A stretch of 46,049 nt of DNA from the NCBI RefSeq assembly GCF_002939865.1, contig NZ_MDEE01000039.1, positions 1 through 46,049 of the forward strand. The letters run 5' to 3'. This DNA comes from Xanthomonas dyei. Its GTDB lineage: Bacteria > Pseudomonadota > Gammaproteobacteria > Xanthomonadales > Xanthomonadaceae. Of the stretch, positions 24,000 through 33,492 are shown piece by piece. Positions within the stretch are counted from its first letter, which is position 1, and each line of letters starts with the position of its first letter. The position numbers and the translations under genes were made by a program. The notes beneath the pieces were generated by a model that was not told the origin of the DNA, made no database searches, and worked only from the letters and a program-made list of their open reading frames with translations.

Positions 24000-24919
24000 G
24001 GCGCGGCCTTTGCCTGCACATGCGCAGGCGAGCCAGCGGACGGCGACGGTGCGGCATCGGGCAGGATCGTCACCGTGGCGGTGCGCCCGGCAATCAGCTG
24101 CACGTGCGTGGGCACCTGATCCAGCGCAATGCGTACCGGGATGCGCTGCGCCAGCCGCACCCAGTCGAACGCCGGGGTGACATTGGGCAGTGCGCCGGCG
24201 CTACCGCTGCGATAGCGGTCTTCGATGCCGGCAGCGATGCTTTCCACATGCCCGTGCAGGGTCACTGGCTCGCCCATCAGGCGCACGTCCACGCGCTGGC
24301 CGGCATGCACGCCATGCAGGCGGGTTTCTTCGAAATAGCCATCGACGCGGAACGAACCGGTATCCAGCACCGCCACCACCGGGCGCCCGGCGCTAACGTA
24401 ATCGCCCACGCGCACGGTGCGGTCGCTGACATGGCCATCGGCCGGGCTGCGCACCTGCGTGCGCTCCAGATTGAGCTGGGCCAGATCCACCGCCGACTGC
24501 GCGGTGGCCACCGCAGCCTGCGCCTTTTGCACGTTCGAGCGGCGCACCTCGGCATCTTCGGCCGCCACCAGGTCCTGCAGGCTGCGGTCGCGTGCAATCT
24601 CGCGGCGCAACTGGGTCAGCGTGGCCTGGCGCTCGGCCAGCGCGGCTTGCGCCTGTTCCAGCGCAATTGCATAGCGCGCGCGGTCCACCACAAACAGCAG
24701 CTGGCCGCGCGTGATCGCCTGGTTGTCGTCCACCGCCACCGATTCCACCAGTCCGGACACGTCGGGGGCCACCTGCACCACATCGGCGCCCACGTGCGCA
24801 TCGCGCGTCCACGGCGCGTCCATGTAGTAACGCCACAACTGCTGCAGCACCAGCGCGGCTACCACCACCATTGCCAGGGTCAGCAGCGCCGGCCCCGCGG
24901 TCTTGATCAGCTTTTTCAC
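23996..24919 (-). CDS. HlyD/AaeA-type membrane fusion protein
   Basis: A 307-residue periplasmic adaptor with one N-terminal membrane anchor (LIKTAGPALLTLAMVVVAAL). Motifs: DAPWTRDAHVGADVVQVAPD, then GLVESVAVDDNQAITRGQLLF (lipoyl half), a coiled-coil hairpin (ALEQAQAALAERQATLTQLR, DLAQLNLERTQVRSPADGHV), and the second lipoyl and beta-barrel parts. These are typical of the EmrA/AaeA group. It starts with GTG at 24919, overlapping the stop of the DUF1656 gene (GTGA). It links the FUSC pump to the outer membrane lipoprotein. Confidence 0.9.
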   Translation of the reverse strand: MKKLIKTAGPALLTLAMVVVAALVLQQLWRYYMDAPWTRDAHVGADVVQVAPDVSGLVESVAVDDNQAITRGQLLFVVDRARYAIALEQAQAALAERQATLTQLRREIARDRSLQDLVAAEDAEVRRSNVQKAQAAVATAQSAVDLAQLNLERTQVRSPADGHVSDRTVRVGDYVSAGRPVVAVLDTGSFRVDGYFEETRLHGVHAGQRVDVRLMGEPVTLHGHVESIAAGIEDRYRSGSAGALPNVTPAFDWVRLAQRIPVRIALDQVPTHVQLIAGRTATVTILPDAAPSPSAGSPAHVQAKAAP

Positions 24920-25125
24920 GATTGCATCCAACGGGTAAGGAAAAACAGGCCGCCCAGCAGCGCGATGTACAGCGCCAGGTTGAACAGCGCCGGGTGCCAG
25001 ACATGGCGATACGCACCGGCGCGGGTCAGCAGCGCGCCAATGGCGCTGTTGAGCAGGTAGGCCAGCGTCATCAACGCCAGCAAGGTGGGAACGAACACAC
25101 CGTAGAGACTGAATTCGCCGTACAT
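24916..25125 (-). CDS. DUF1656 small membrane protein (AaeX-like)
   Basis: A 69-residue protein with two transmembrane helices (GVFVPTLLALMTLAYLLNSA and ALFNLALYIALLGGLFFL), in the usual AaeX position at the head of an AaeXAB-type operon. I chose the ATG at 25125 (MYGEFSLYG, conserved start) because AGGATG lies at proper spacing before it; an in-frame ATG three codons upstream is possible. Its role in export is unknown. Confidence 0.85.
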   Translation of the reverse strand: MYGEFSLYGVFVPTLLALMTLAYLLNSAIGALLTRAGAYRHVWHPALFNLALYIALLGGLFFLTRWMQS

Positions 25126-25235
25126 CGGGCACATCCTGGGAAAGGGAAACAACCACGCCCGGCGCAGCGCAGCACGCGCGCGAGGGCCTGCGGAACGTCA
25201 CAACCGGCGTCGCAGCACGACGCCTGACAGCTGAC

Positions 25236-25691
25236 TCAGTCGGGCTGACTCAGCCGCACATGCGCCTGCGCGATCTGCTCCCACAGCGTCAGCACTGTCT
25301 GCACCTGGGCTTCGCTGAGCGCGCCGAAGACCTCGGCGCGCAGCGCATCCAGGCGGATCTCGATGCGCCCGACCAGCGCCTGGCCTGCGTCGGTGAGCCA
25401 CAACTGGTTGGCGCGGCGGTCGCTGCTGTCGGCCTCGCGCCGGATCAACCCCTGGGCTGCCAGCTTGTCCAGCAGCCGCACCAGCGACGGGCCTTCCATG
25501 CCCAGTTGCTGGGCGAGTGCGACCTGGCGGATGCCGCCGCCGGAGCGGCCGACCATCAGCAGCGGGCCGGTGCAGGCGCTGGACAGGCCGAATTCGGCGA
25601 ACGCCTGGTCGGCCAGCCGCTGCCACTGGCGGGCGGCGACCAACAGGCCGGAGCTGAGCCGGGCGCGAGGTGTGATTGCCTTAGTCGTCAT
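25236..25691 (-). CDS. MarR-family transcriptional regulator
   Basis: A 151-residue dimeric winged-helix repressor. Motifs: LLVAARQWQRLADQAF, then LAQQLGMEGPSLVRLLDKLA (recognition helix), GLIRREADSSDRRANQLWLT (wing, with the DxRxxxxxLT pattern). It lies 110 bases upstream of the efflux operon on the same strand and probably controls it in response to an aromatic ligand, as MarR proteins do. Two in-frame starts are possible, 25691 (MTTKAITPR) and 25703, neither with a good ribosome binding site. Confidence 0.87.
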   Translation of the reverse strand: MTTKAITPRARLSSGLLVAARQWQRLADQAFAEFGLSSACTGPLLMVGRSGGGIRQVALAQQLGMEGPSLVRLLDKLAAQGLIRREADSSDRRANQLWLTDAGQALVGRIEIRLDALRAEVFGALSEAQVQTVLTLWEQIAQAHVRLSQPD

Positions 25692-25697
25692 AATAGT

Positions 25698-25735
25698 TAG
25701 CATGCTATCAATTCAACAATGAATCAATAGTCACT
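25698..25735. promoter_or_regulatory. dyad-rich promoter region of the marR-type gene
   Basis: The perfect palindrome TAGCATGCTA (25698-25707) lies across the alternative start of the regulator gene, next to the AT-rich dyad-like string ATTCAACAATGAATCAAT. MarR proteins bind AT-rich dyads of this kind in their own promoters; autorepression is inferred. Confidence 0.4.
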
Positions 25736-25821
25736 GAACCCGGCCCAGCGGCCGCAACCGCCACTGGGGCCGCTGCCCCGTCCTCGGGTACCATGCTTGC
25801 CCCCTTTGGGTGCACCTGCGC

Positions 25822-26424
25822 ATGAGCCAGTCCGACCAGCCCGATTCCTCCGTCACCCAGGCCCAGGCCGAAGACGCCGTGCGCACCTTGTTGCGCTGGG
25901 CCGGCGAAGATCCCAGCCGCGAAGGCCTGCTGGACACCCCGCGCCGGGTGGCCGAAGCCTATGGCGACTGGTTCAGCGGCTACCGCGAAGAACCGCGCGA
26001 CTACCTGGAACGCACATTTGAAGAGGTGGCCGGCTACGACGAGCTCATCGTGCTGCGCGACATCTCCTACGAGAGCCACTGCGAGCACCATATGGCGCCG
26101 ATCATCGGCAAGGTGCACGTGGGCTACCTGCCCAGCGTCAAGGTGGTTGGCATCAGCAAGCTGGCCCGCGTGGTGGAAAGCTACGCGCGCCGCTTCCAGG
26201 TGCAGGAAAAAATGACCGCGCAGATCGCCCAGTGCATCCAGGACGTGCTGCAACCGCGCGGCGTCGGCGTGGTGGTCGAAGGCTCGCACGAGTGCATGAC
26301 CACCCGCGGCATCCACAAGCGCGGCGTCAGCATGGTGACTTCCAAGATGCTGGGCAGCTTCCGCGAAGACGCGCGCACCCGCGCCGAATTCCTGCAGTTC
26401 CTCGAAGTGGGCGGCAAGCGTTGA
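25822..26424 (+). CDS. folE: GTP cyclohydrolase I
   Basis: A 200-residue type I GTP cyclohydrolase, which turns GTP into 7,8-dihydroneopterin triphosphate, the first step of folate and pterin synthesis. Diagnostic motifs: [30 protein letters not shown] (zinc and catalytic residues), [12 protein letters not shown], and [13 protein letters not shown] with the second zinc Cys. Length and termini are normal. It lies upstream of the Wadjet operon, with 197 bases between, and seems to be the core-genome neighbour on that side. Confidence 0.96.
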   Translation: MSQSDQPDSSVTQAQAEDAVRTLLRWAGEDPSREGLLDTPRRVAEAYGDWFSGYREEPRDYLERTFEEVAGYDELIVLRDISYESHCEHHMAPIIGKVHVGYLPSVKVVGISKLARVVESYARRFQVQEKMTAQIAQCIQDVLQPRGVGVVVEGSHECMTTRGIHKRGVSMVTSKMLGSFREDARTRAEFLQFLEVGGKR

Positions 26425-26482
26425 GGCATGCCGTGCCGGCGCGCGCTACACGCTGAGGCAAGCATGCGGGCAGTGCAGCAGA

Positions 26483-26519
26483 CGGTGGGAGACCGCATGA
26501 ACATCCCGGTGGGAGACCG
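26483..26519. repeat. direct repeat upstream of jetA
   Basis: CGGTGGGAGACCG occurs at 26483-26495 and 26507-26519, 24 bases apart (about two helical turns). The spacing favours a protein-binding site over chance; it lies about 100 bases before the jetA start. Confidence 0.5.
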
Positions 26520-26621
26520 TAACGCATCCGTCGGCCGGGCAGAGGTTTTGCGCACCCTGCCATTGGCGTGTCAGCGCGCTATTGGCCGGACCCCGCTGAG
26601 GCCGTGCCACGGTGAACCGGT

Positions 26622-28091
26622 ATGAAGGTGCGCGCCCGCATCGCCCGCTACCGCAGCTTGCGCGACGAGCCGCTGTGGAAACTGCTGGCCGCCGACCATG
26701 CACCGGAGGTAATCGGTCTGTTGCAGGGGCTTTTGCTGGATGGAGAACGCGTGTTGCCGGCTGCGGTGCTGCACGAGCGCCTGCAGCGCCTGCTCGACGA
26801 CATCAACGCCGAACATCTGGCGCGCGACCTGCCGCGCACCGCGCAAGCCTATGTCGCGCACTGGCTGGCGCAAGGCTGGCTGGAACGGCGCCTGCCCGAC
26901 GGCGCGCAGCAGGAAGAGTACGAGCTGTCCACGCAGGCCGCGCAGGCGATCCGCTTTGTCGACGGCCTGGAGCACAGCCGCAGCACGGCCACCGAAAGCC
27001 GGCTGGCGTTGGTGATGCAGCAGCTCGCCCAGCTGGCGGCACTGACCGAAACCAACCCTGACGCGCGCCTGTCGGCGTTGCGCGACGAGCGCGACAGGAT
27101 CGATGCGGAAATCGCGCGGGTGTCGGCCGGCAAGGTCGCCTCGCTGGACGGCAAGCGTGCGCTCGAGCGCACCCGCCAGGTGATCGCGCTGGCCGACGAA
27201 TTGACCGAAGACTTCCGCCGCGTGCGCGACGATTTCGAACAGCTCAACCGGCAATTCCGCGAACGCATCATCGATGACGAAGGCGAGCGCGGCGAGGTGC
27301 TGACCAAACTGTTCGAAGGCGTGGATGTCATCGGCGACAGCGAGGCCGGGCGCAGCTTCCAGGCGTTCTGGGCGCTGCTCAACGATGCCGAACAGAGCGC
27401 GCAGCTGGATGCGGCGCTGGAGACGGTGCTTGCGCGTACGTTCGCGCGCAAGCTCGATCGCCGCGAACGCAGCTTCCTGCGCGGGCTCACCGGCACCATG
27501 CTCGAACGTGGCGGCCAGGTCCACGATGTGATGCAGCATTTCGCGCGCAGCCTGCGCGGTTTCGTGCAGAGCCGTGGCTATCTGGAACAGCGCCGGCTCA
27601 ACCGGTTGCTCAAGCAGGCGCAGGCCGAAGCGCTGAGCCTGCGCGAGCACATTCCGGCCCAGCGGTTGATCGGCCGCAGCCTGATGCTGACCACCAGCCG
27701 GCTGCGGTCGCTCGCGCAATGGCGCCTGCACGACCCGCGCCAGCAGCAGGTCGATGGCAGCATCCAACGCAACGAGGCGGCCGCGATCTCGCTGGACAGC
27801 GTGGGCGATCTGGTGGCGCAGTCGGAGATCGATTTCCGTACTCTGCGACGCGATCTGTTCGAGCTGCTGGCCACCCAGCCGCAGCTGTCCATCGCGCAGG
27901 CATTGACGCAACGTCAGGCCACCCAGGGCCTGGGCAGCGTGATCGGCTACCTGTCGCTGGGCACGCGCCATGGCATCGTCAGCGCCGATCAATCGGAAGT
28001 GGCGCAATGGCGCGGCAGCGATGGTCAATGGCGTCGCGCGCGCATCCCGCTGATCTGGTTTACCCAGGAGAAACGCCATGAACTGGCCTGA
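26622..28091 (+). CDS. jetA: Wadjet subunit JetA (DUF3375, MksF/kleisin-like)
   Basis: A 489-residue DUF3375 protein, the kleisin of the Wadjet SMC complex that extrudes and cuts small circular DNA such as plasmids. The N-terminus ([20 protein letters not shown]) is the family start. A long helical middle ([38 protein letters not shown]) and a C-terminal winged-helix part ([20 protein letters not shown]) follow. The last 14 bases overlap jetB. The family is normally about 480 residues, so the protein is complete. Confidence 0.92.
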   Translation: MKVRARIARYRSLRDEPLWKLLAADHAPEVIGLLQGLLLDGERVLPAAVLHERLQRLLDDINAEHLARDLPRTAQAYVAHWLAQGWLERRLPDGAQQEEYELSTQAAQAIRFVDGLEHSRSTATESRLALVMQQLAQLAALTETNPDARLSALRDERDRIDAEIARVSAGKVASLDGKRALERTRQVIALADELTEDFRRVRDDFEQLNRQFRERIIDDEGERGEVLTKLFEGVDVIGDSEAGRSFQAFWALLNDAEQSAQLDAALETVLARTFARKLDRRERSFLRGLTGTMLERGGQVHDVMQHFARSLRGFVQSRGYLEQRRLNRLLKQAQAEALSLREHIPAQRLIGRSLMLTTSRLRSLAQWRLHDPRQQQVDGSIQRNEAAAISLDSVGDLVAQSEIDFRTLRRDLFELLATQPQLSIAQALTQRQATQGLGSVIGYLSLGTRHGIVSADQSEVAQWRGSDGQWRRARIPLIWFTQEKRHELA

Positions 28092-28788
28092 GCACGATCC
28101 CGATACCGATACCGATACCGACATCGCCCCCGGGATCGCCGACCCCCAGCATCCGGGCGCAGACAGCACCGGCCTGTTCGCCGGCGATACCGGCCGCTTG
28201 CCGGTGGAGGCGCGCCGCGTGCTGTGCCAGTTGCTCAGCGGCCCCAGCGTGGACGCGCAACGGCATGGCCGCCTGTGGCCGGCCTTGCTGCGCAGCGAGG
28301 CTGGCATTCGCAGCGCCCTGGCCGAGGTGTTTCTGGAGTTGGTGCTCGATCGTGAGGCCGGTATCGCCTTCACCCGTCAGGCCGATACCGGCGAGCTGGA
28401 AGCGCCGGTGCTGCTGCGCTCGGCGCCGTTGACCTTCATCGATTCGGTGCTGCTCCTGCATTTGCGTCAGCAACTGGCCGAAGCCGATGCGCGCGGTGTG
28501 CGCGCGGTGGTGGAAGAAGCGGTATTGGGCGAGGCGCTGGCCGTTTACGAAAAGAACCTGTCCACCGACCGCGCCGGCTTTTTGCGTCGGGTAGCGACCG
28601 CGGTGCAAAAGATGAAGGACAACCATGTGCTGACCCGTCTACGTGGCGAAGACGCACGCTATGAAATCTCGCCCGCGCTCAAACTGCTGTTCTCGGCCGA
28701 AGATGTCGCCGCCCTGGGCCAGGTCTATCGCCAGCTGCGCGAAAGCCCGGCTGGCGACGAGGACGAGGCGGACCTGGCGCACGCCTAG
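28078..28788 (+). CDS. jetB: Wadjet subunit JetB (DUF4194, MksE-like)
   Basis: A 236-residue DUF4194 protein, the KITE subunit that binds the kleisin. The core ([60 protein letters not shown]) is typical. The ATG has an excellent ribosome binding site (AGGAGAAACGCC) inside the jetA end. Near the N-terminus, GATACC repeats (28096-28122) encode a run of alternating Asp-Thr residues. Confidence 0.9.
   Translation: MNWPEHDPDTDTDTDIAPGIADPQHPGADSTGLFAGDTGRLPVEARRVLCQLLSGPSVDAQRHGRLWPALLRSEAGIRSALAEVFLELVLDREAGIAFTRQADTGELEAPVLLRSAPLTFIDSVLLLHLRQQLAEADARGVRAVVEEAVLGEALAVYEKNLSTDRAGFLRRVATAVQKMKDNHVLTRLRGEDARYEISPALKLLFSAEDVAALGQVYRQLRESPAGDEDEADLAHA
28096..28122 (+). repeat. hexanucleotide microsatellite in jetB
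   Basis: Three perfect GATACC units (28102-28119) flanked by degenerate units (GATCCC, GAC). Length changes keep the frame and alter the length of an Asp-Thr linker. Confidence 0.8.
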
Positions 28789-28846
28789 CACCGCACCACC
28801 CGTTCGAGCGCAGACCTGCGCTTTTCTGGCTTCCCGGACCGTATCG

Positions 28847-31800
28847 ATGACTTCCTCTGCCGCGCCTTCCAGCCTATTTGCCAACGGTCTGCCCGACGCG
28901 CGCCTGCAGCAGTTCCGCATGCGTCGCCTGCAGGTGCACAACTGGGGGACGTTCTCGGGACTGACCGAAGTACCGATCGCCGAGCGTGGTTTCCTGTTCG
29001 TCGGCCGCTCCGGCTCGGGCAAATCGACGCTGCTCGATGCGATGTCGGCACTGCTCACCCCGCCCAGCATCGTCGACTTCAACGCCGCCGCGCGCGAGGC
29101 CGAGCGCAGCGGGCGCGATCGCAATCTGGTGTCGTACGTGCGCGGCGCCTGGGCCGACCAGCAGGACAGCGCGTCCGGCGAGATCGCCACGCAATACCTG
29201 CGCAAGGGCGCCACCTGGACCGCCCTGGTACTGGAATACCGCAATGGCGAGGACCGCGTGGTCAGCCTGGTGCGGCTATTCTGGATCGCCGGCAACAGCG
29301 CGGCTACCGGCGATGTGCGCAAGCACTACATGGTGGCCGAGCGCGCCTTCGACGTGGCGCAGGACCTGGCCGGCTTCGACCTGGATCTGCGCAAGCTCAA
29401 GCAACGGCTGCACGACGTGCATCACTTCGACAGCTTTGCCGGCTACGCCGAACGCTTCCGGCATCAGCTGGGCATCAGCAACGAGATGGCGCTGCGCCTG
29501 TTGCACAAGACCCAATCGGCCAAGAATCTGGGCGATCTCAACGCGTTCCTGCGTGGCTTCATGCTCGAAGAACCCAAGACCTTCGATGCGGCCGAACGCC
29601 TGGTCGGCGACTTCGCCGAACTCGACGGCGCACACCATGCGGTGGTGACGGCGCGGCGCCAGGTAGAGACTCTGCTGCCCGCGCGCGCGCACCATGCCGA
29701 GCTGATGCAGCTGCGCCGCGAGCGCAGCGAACTGGACGAACTCAAGCTCGGCATCGATGCCTACCGCGAGCAGCGCCGGCTTGCCCTGCTGGACGCGCGC
29801 CTGCAGGAACTGGACGTGCAAGACCGCGGCCTTGCCGGCGAAGAAGGCCAGCGCCGCGCTGCGTTAGACAACCACACCCGCCACCTGGACGATCTTGAGG
29901 CGCAGCGGCGCGCGCAAGGTGGCGAACGCATCGATGCGCTGGAGCGCGAGCAGACCCAGCTGCAGGCCGAGCGCGACCGCCGCGCGGCCAAGCGGGTGCA
30001 GGCCGAACAGGCCTGCCGTGCATTGGAGCGGGCGCTGGCCGACAGCGCGCACGGCTTTGCCGAGCAGGTCGCGCAGGCGCGCGCCGCGCTGGAAGACGGC
30101 CAGCGTGCCGCCGCCCAGCTCGACGAAGCGATCAGCGAACGCCTGGCTGGCAAACACGACGACACCAAGCGCTTTGCCGAGGTGCGCGCCGAAATCGACG
30201 CGTTGACGCGCAACCCGTCCAATATTCCGGCGCCCATGCAAAGCCTGCGCGCGCGCATGAGCGCCGACACCGGCGTGCCGGAAGCGGCGCTGCCGTTCGT
30301 TGGCGAGTTGATCCAGGTGCGCGAGGATGCATCCGCCTGGCGTGGCGCCATCGAGCGCGTGCTGCACGGCTTTGCGCAATCGTTGCTGGTGGACGAGCGC
30401 CATTACGCCGAGGTCGCCGACTGGGTCAATCGCACCCAACTCGGCACGCGCCTGGTCTATTACCGGGTGCGCAACAACGAGCAGGCGTTGAGTGGGCGCG
30501 AGCCCGGTAGCGCTTCGCTGCTGCACAAGCTGGAATTGCGCGATCACCCGTACGCCGCCTGGTTGCGGCGCGAGCTGGGCAAGCGCTTCGATTACGACTG
30601 CGTGGACTCAGCCAAGGCCTTGCGCCACGCCGAACGTGCCATCACCCGCGAAGGTCAGGTCAAGCATCCGGGCGAGCGTTACGAAAAAGACGACCGCCAT
30701 GCCGTGGGCGATCGCCGCCGCTGGCTGCTGGGCTTCAACAACCGCGACAAGCTCGCCTTGTTCGAGCGCGAAGGCCAGGAGCTGGCGCAACGCATTGCGG
30801 CCTGCGACGCCGACGTGGCCGGCCTGCGCGCGCGCCGCGAACGCGATGGGCAGCAGCGTCTGGCCCGCAACACCCTGGTCAATCTGGGCTGGGAGGAAAT
30901 CGATGTGGCCGCAGCGCTGCAACGCCTGAGCCAGATCGCCCAGACCCTGCAACAGCTGCGCGAAGGCGACGCCAACCTGCGCGCGTTGGGCGAGGCGATC
31001 GACCGCACACGCGGCGACATCGCGCAGGCCACGCGTACGTATGAGGGCGTGCGTACCGAACGGATCGCGCTGGGCGTCGAACGCGCACGGCTGGAAAAGC
31101 AGCATCTGGAATGTGCCGATGCGCATACGCGCCTGGTCACGCCGTTGCAGCAGCAAGGCCTGGCCGAGCGCTTGCTCGGTTTGGGCGAGTTGAGCCTGGA
31201 TAACCTGCAGGACCGCTTCCGCACTCTGGAGCGTGGTCTGGATGCCCAGCTTGGCGTCAGCAAGGACGAACTGACCCGCCTGCAGCAAGCGTTGATCGGA
31301 TGTTTCCGCCGCTACTTCCAGCAATGGCCGGAAGACAGCGGTGATTTAAGCCCGACGCTGGAAGGCGCAGACGATTTTCTCGCTCGCCTGCAGCGGCTCG
31401 AACGCGACGGCCTGCCGCAACACGAGGCACGTTTTTTCGACCTGCTGCAAAGCCAGAGCAAGAACAATCTGCTGGCGCTGCAACGGCATACCGCCGAAGC
31501 GCGCAAGTCGATCTCCCAACGCCTGGACGAGGTCAACGCCAGCCTGGAGCAGGTGCCGTTCAACCACGGCACCTTGCTCACCATCGAACTCAGCGACCGC
31601 CGCCTGCCGGAGGTGATCGAGTTCCATCAGCATCTGCGCGATGTGCTCGGCCATCACCAGACCGAACAGCGCGAGGTGGCCGAGCAACAATTTGCGGTGT
31701 TGCGCGAGTTGGTACGCAAGCTCGGCTCGCAGGAAGGCGAAGACAAGCGCTGGCGCGAGCTGGTGCTGGACGTGCGCCTGCATGTGGAATTCGTCGGCGT

Positions 31801-32245
31801 GGAACTGGATGCGGCCACCCGCCAGCAGGTGGAGATCTATCGCAGCGGCGCCGGCAAGTCCGGCGGCCAGCGGCAGAAACTGGCCACCACCTGCCTGGCG
31901 GCGGCGCTGCGCTATCAGCTTGGTGGCGAGGACGGCGAACTGCCGCGCTATTGCGCGGTGGTGCTGGACGAAGCCTTCGACAAGGCCGACAACGAATTCA
32001 CTGCGCTGGCGATGAATATCTTCGAAAATTTCGGCTTCCAGATGGTGGTGGCCACGCCGTTGAAATCGGTGATGACGCTGGAGCCGTTCATCGGCGGCGC
32101 ATGCTTTGTGGAGATCAGCGGGCGCCACGATTCGGGCGTGTTGCTGATCGAATACGACGAAGCCTCGCGCAGGCTCAAGCTGCCAGAGCGTACGCGCACT
32201 GCATCTGCAGCGACCGGCATCGACCCGGTGGCCGACCAGGAGTGA
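28847..32245 (+). CDS. jetC: Wadjet subunit JetC (SMC-like ATPase, MksB)
   Basis: A 1132-residue SMC-type ATPase, the motor of the Wadjet complex. Walker A GRSGSGKSTLLDAM is at about residues 53-66. Long coiled-coil arms run over roughly 200-950 with a hinge-like middle. The signature SGGQRQKLATTCLAAALRY (about 1005) and Walker B AVVLDEAFDKAD (about 1040) form the C-terminal head. I chose the ATG at 28847 (MTSSAAPSS), 58 bases after jetB, since the frame further upstream overlaps jetB without family-like sequence. Confidence 0.93.
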   Translation: MTSSAAPSSLFANGLPDARLQQFRMRRLQVHNWGTFSGLTEVPIAERGFLFVGRSGSGKSTLLDAMSALLTPPSIVDFNAAAREAERSGRDRNLVSYVRGAWADQQDSASGEIATQYLRKGATWTALVLEYRNGEDRVVSLVRLFWIAGNSAATGDVRKHYMVAERAFDVAQDLAGFDLDLRKLKQRLHDVHHFDSFAGYAERFRHQLGISNEMALRLLHKTQSAKNLGDLNAFLRGFMLEEPKTFDAAERLVGDFAELDGAHHAVVTARRQVETLLPARAHHAELMQLRRERSELDELKLGIDAYREQRRLALLDARLQELDVQDRGLAGEEGQRRAALDNHTRHLDDLEAQRRAQGGERIDALEREQTQLQAERDRRAAKRVQAEQACRALERALADSAHGFAEQVAQARAALEDGQRAAAQLDEAISERLAGKHDDTKRFAEVRAEIDALTRNPSNIPAPMQSLRARMSADTGVPEAALPFVGELIQVREDASAWRGAIERVLHGFAQSLLVDERHYAEVADWVNRTQLGTRLVYYRVRNNEQALSGREPGSASLLHKLELRDHPYAAWLRRELGKRFDYDCVDSAKALRHAERAITREGQVKHPGERYEKDDRHAVGDRRRWLLGFNNRDKLALFEREGQELAQRIAACDADVAGLRARRERDGQQRLARNTLVNLGWEEIDVAAALQRLSQIAQTLQQLREGDANLRALGEAIDRTRGDIAQATRTYEGVRTERIALGVERARLEKQHLECADAHTRLVTPLQQQGLAERLLGLGELSLDNLQDRFRTLERGLDAQLGVSKDELTRLQQALIGCFRRYFQQWPEDSGDLSPTLEGADDFLARLQRLERDGLPQHEARFFDLLQSQSKNNLLALQRHTAEARKSISQRLDEVNASLEQVPFNHGTLLTIELSDRRLPEVIEFHQHLRDVLGHHQTEQREVAEQQFAVLRELVRKLGSQEGEDKRWRELVLDVRLHVEFVGVELDAATRQQVEIYRSGAGKSGGQRQKLATTCLAAALRYQLGGEDGELPRYCAVVLDEAFDKADNEFTALAMNIFENFGFQMVVATPLKSVMTLEPFIGGACFVEISGRHDSGVLLIEYDEASRRLKLPERTRTASAATGIDPVADQE

Positions 32246-32249
32246 GCTG

Positions 32250-33431
32250 ATGGCGCGCGCCGATTGCATGCTGTTGCCGCCTGCCGCACTCCAGGCCTTG
32301 CGTGGGCAGTGGCAACGTCATCGCGGCGACTGGTTGATCGGTGCCGCAGCGCCACGGCCGATCGCCCTGCAGCCACCGATCCAGGCACAGGCCAGCGCCC
32401 GGTTCGATGCGTTCGGCGACTGGCTGCGGAGCTGGCAGCGCACTGCGCTACCGGGACGGGTGGAGTATCGCGACGTGCTGTGGTCGCAGCTGGGGCCGCA
32501 ACGCTTGCCGCACAGCTGGGTGCTCGCCACGCCGGCCGATGCCGCCGCAGCGCTGCAGGAACACGACCGCTGGCAACGCGCCAGCGCGCGCTGCGCCGGT
32601 CTACAGGCGCACTGGCCGGAGGCGGCGGGATTGGCTGCGCGCCTGCGGCGCCAGTTCGATCTGCTCGCCGATAGCGCACAGGCCGATATCGACCGGCTGG
32701 TCGCCGTGGTCGACTGGCTGCACCGGCACCGCGACAGCGGCCTGTTCCTGCGTCAACTGCCCATTGCCGGCATCGACAGCAAGTGGGTGCACGCGCGGCG
32801 CGGCATCATCGCCGACTGGCTGGGCGGGCTGCGCGGCATCGCCGAGCCGCGCAGCTTCGACAGCTTGTCCGGCCTGCGCAGCGCACCGGATCGGGTGCGC
32901 CTGCGGCTGCTGGATCCGGAGTTGTCCCGGCACCTTGGCGGCCTGGACGATCTGACCGTGCCGATCCAGCAACTGGCCGCGCTGCGGCTGCCGGTCGAGC
33001 GCGTGCTGATCGTCGAAAATCTCGACACCGGCCTGGCCTGCGAAACCATGCCGGGCACGGCGGTGTTGATGGCACGCGGCTATGCGCTCGACTACGTACG
33101 CAGCATCGACTGGCTACGCACGCTTCCGCTGTTCTATTGGGGCGACATCGATACGCACGGGTTGGCGATCCTGCACCGGCTGCGCACGTATGCACCGCAG
33201 ACCGTGGCACTGCTGATGGATGAGGCCACGCTGCTGTCCACGCCACGCGCCATGTGGGGGCACGAGCCCAGGCAGCATCGCGCCCACCGGCTCGCGGCGC
33301 TGACCCCGGACGAGCAACTGCTGTATACGCGCCTGCGCAACGGACACTTCGGTGCCGCGCCGCGGCTCGAGCAGGAGCGCATCGCCTGGAGTCATGCCTG
33401 GCCGCAGATCCAGGCAGCATTGCGACGCTAG
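32250..33431 (+). CDS. jetD: Wadjet nuclease JetD (DUF3322/DUF2220, TOPRIM)
   Basis: A 393-residue protein, the subunit that cleaves the DNA trapped by the SMC ring. The C-terminal half has a Toprim domain with the catalytic Glu in RVLIVENLDTGLA (about residue 257) and D-x-D in LFYWGDIDTHGLAILHRL (about 298-300). The N-terminal half (DUF3322) contains FGDWLRSWQRTALPGRVEYR. The ATG is four bases after the jetC stop, with GGAG before it. The gene completes the four-gene type I Wadjet set. Confidence 0.92.
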   Translation: MARADCMLLPPAALQALRGQWQRHRGDWLIGAAAPRPIALQPPIQAQASARFDAFGDWLRSWQRTALPGRVEYRDVLWSQLGPQRLPHSWVLATPADAAAALQEHDRWQRASARCAGLQAHWPEAAGLAARLRRQFDLLADSAQADIDRLVAVVDWLHRHRDSGLFLRQLPIAGIDSKWVHARRGIIADWLGGLRGIAEPRSFDSLSGLRSAPDRVRLRLLDPELSRHLGGLDDLTVPIQQLAALRLPVERVLIVENLDTGLACETMPGTAVLMARGYALDYVRSIDWLRTLPLFYWGDIDTHGLAILHRLRTYAPQTVALLMDEATLLSTPRAMWGHEPRQHRAHRLAALTPDEQLLYTRLRNGHFGAAPRLEQERIAWSHAWPQIQAALRR

Positions 33432-33492
33432 TGGCGGGGTCTGCGCCTGGCATGGGCGCGATGCCGGCGGGGCGTCATGACGAGGTGCGCGA

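Noticed and set aside
22533..24119. Plus-strand open frame of 528 codons opposite the efflux genes
   Set aside because: Antisense shadow of the NodT-type gene; composition is Gln/Arg/Gly-rich with no domain.
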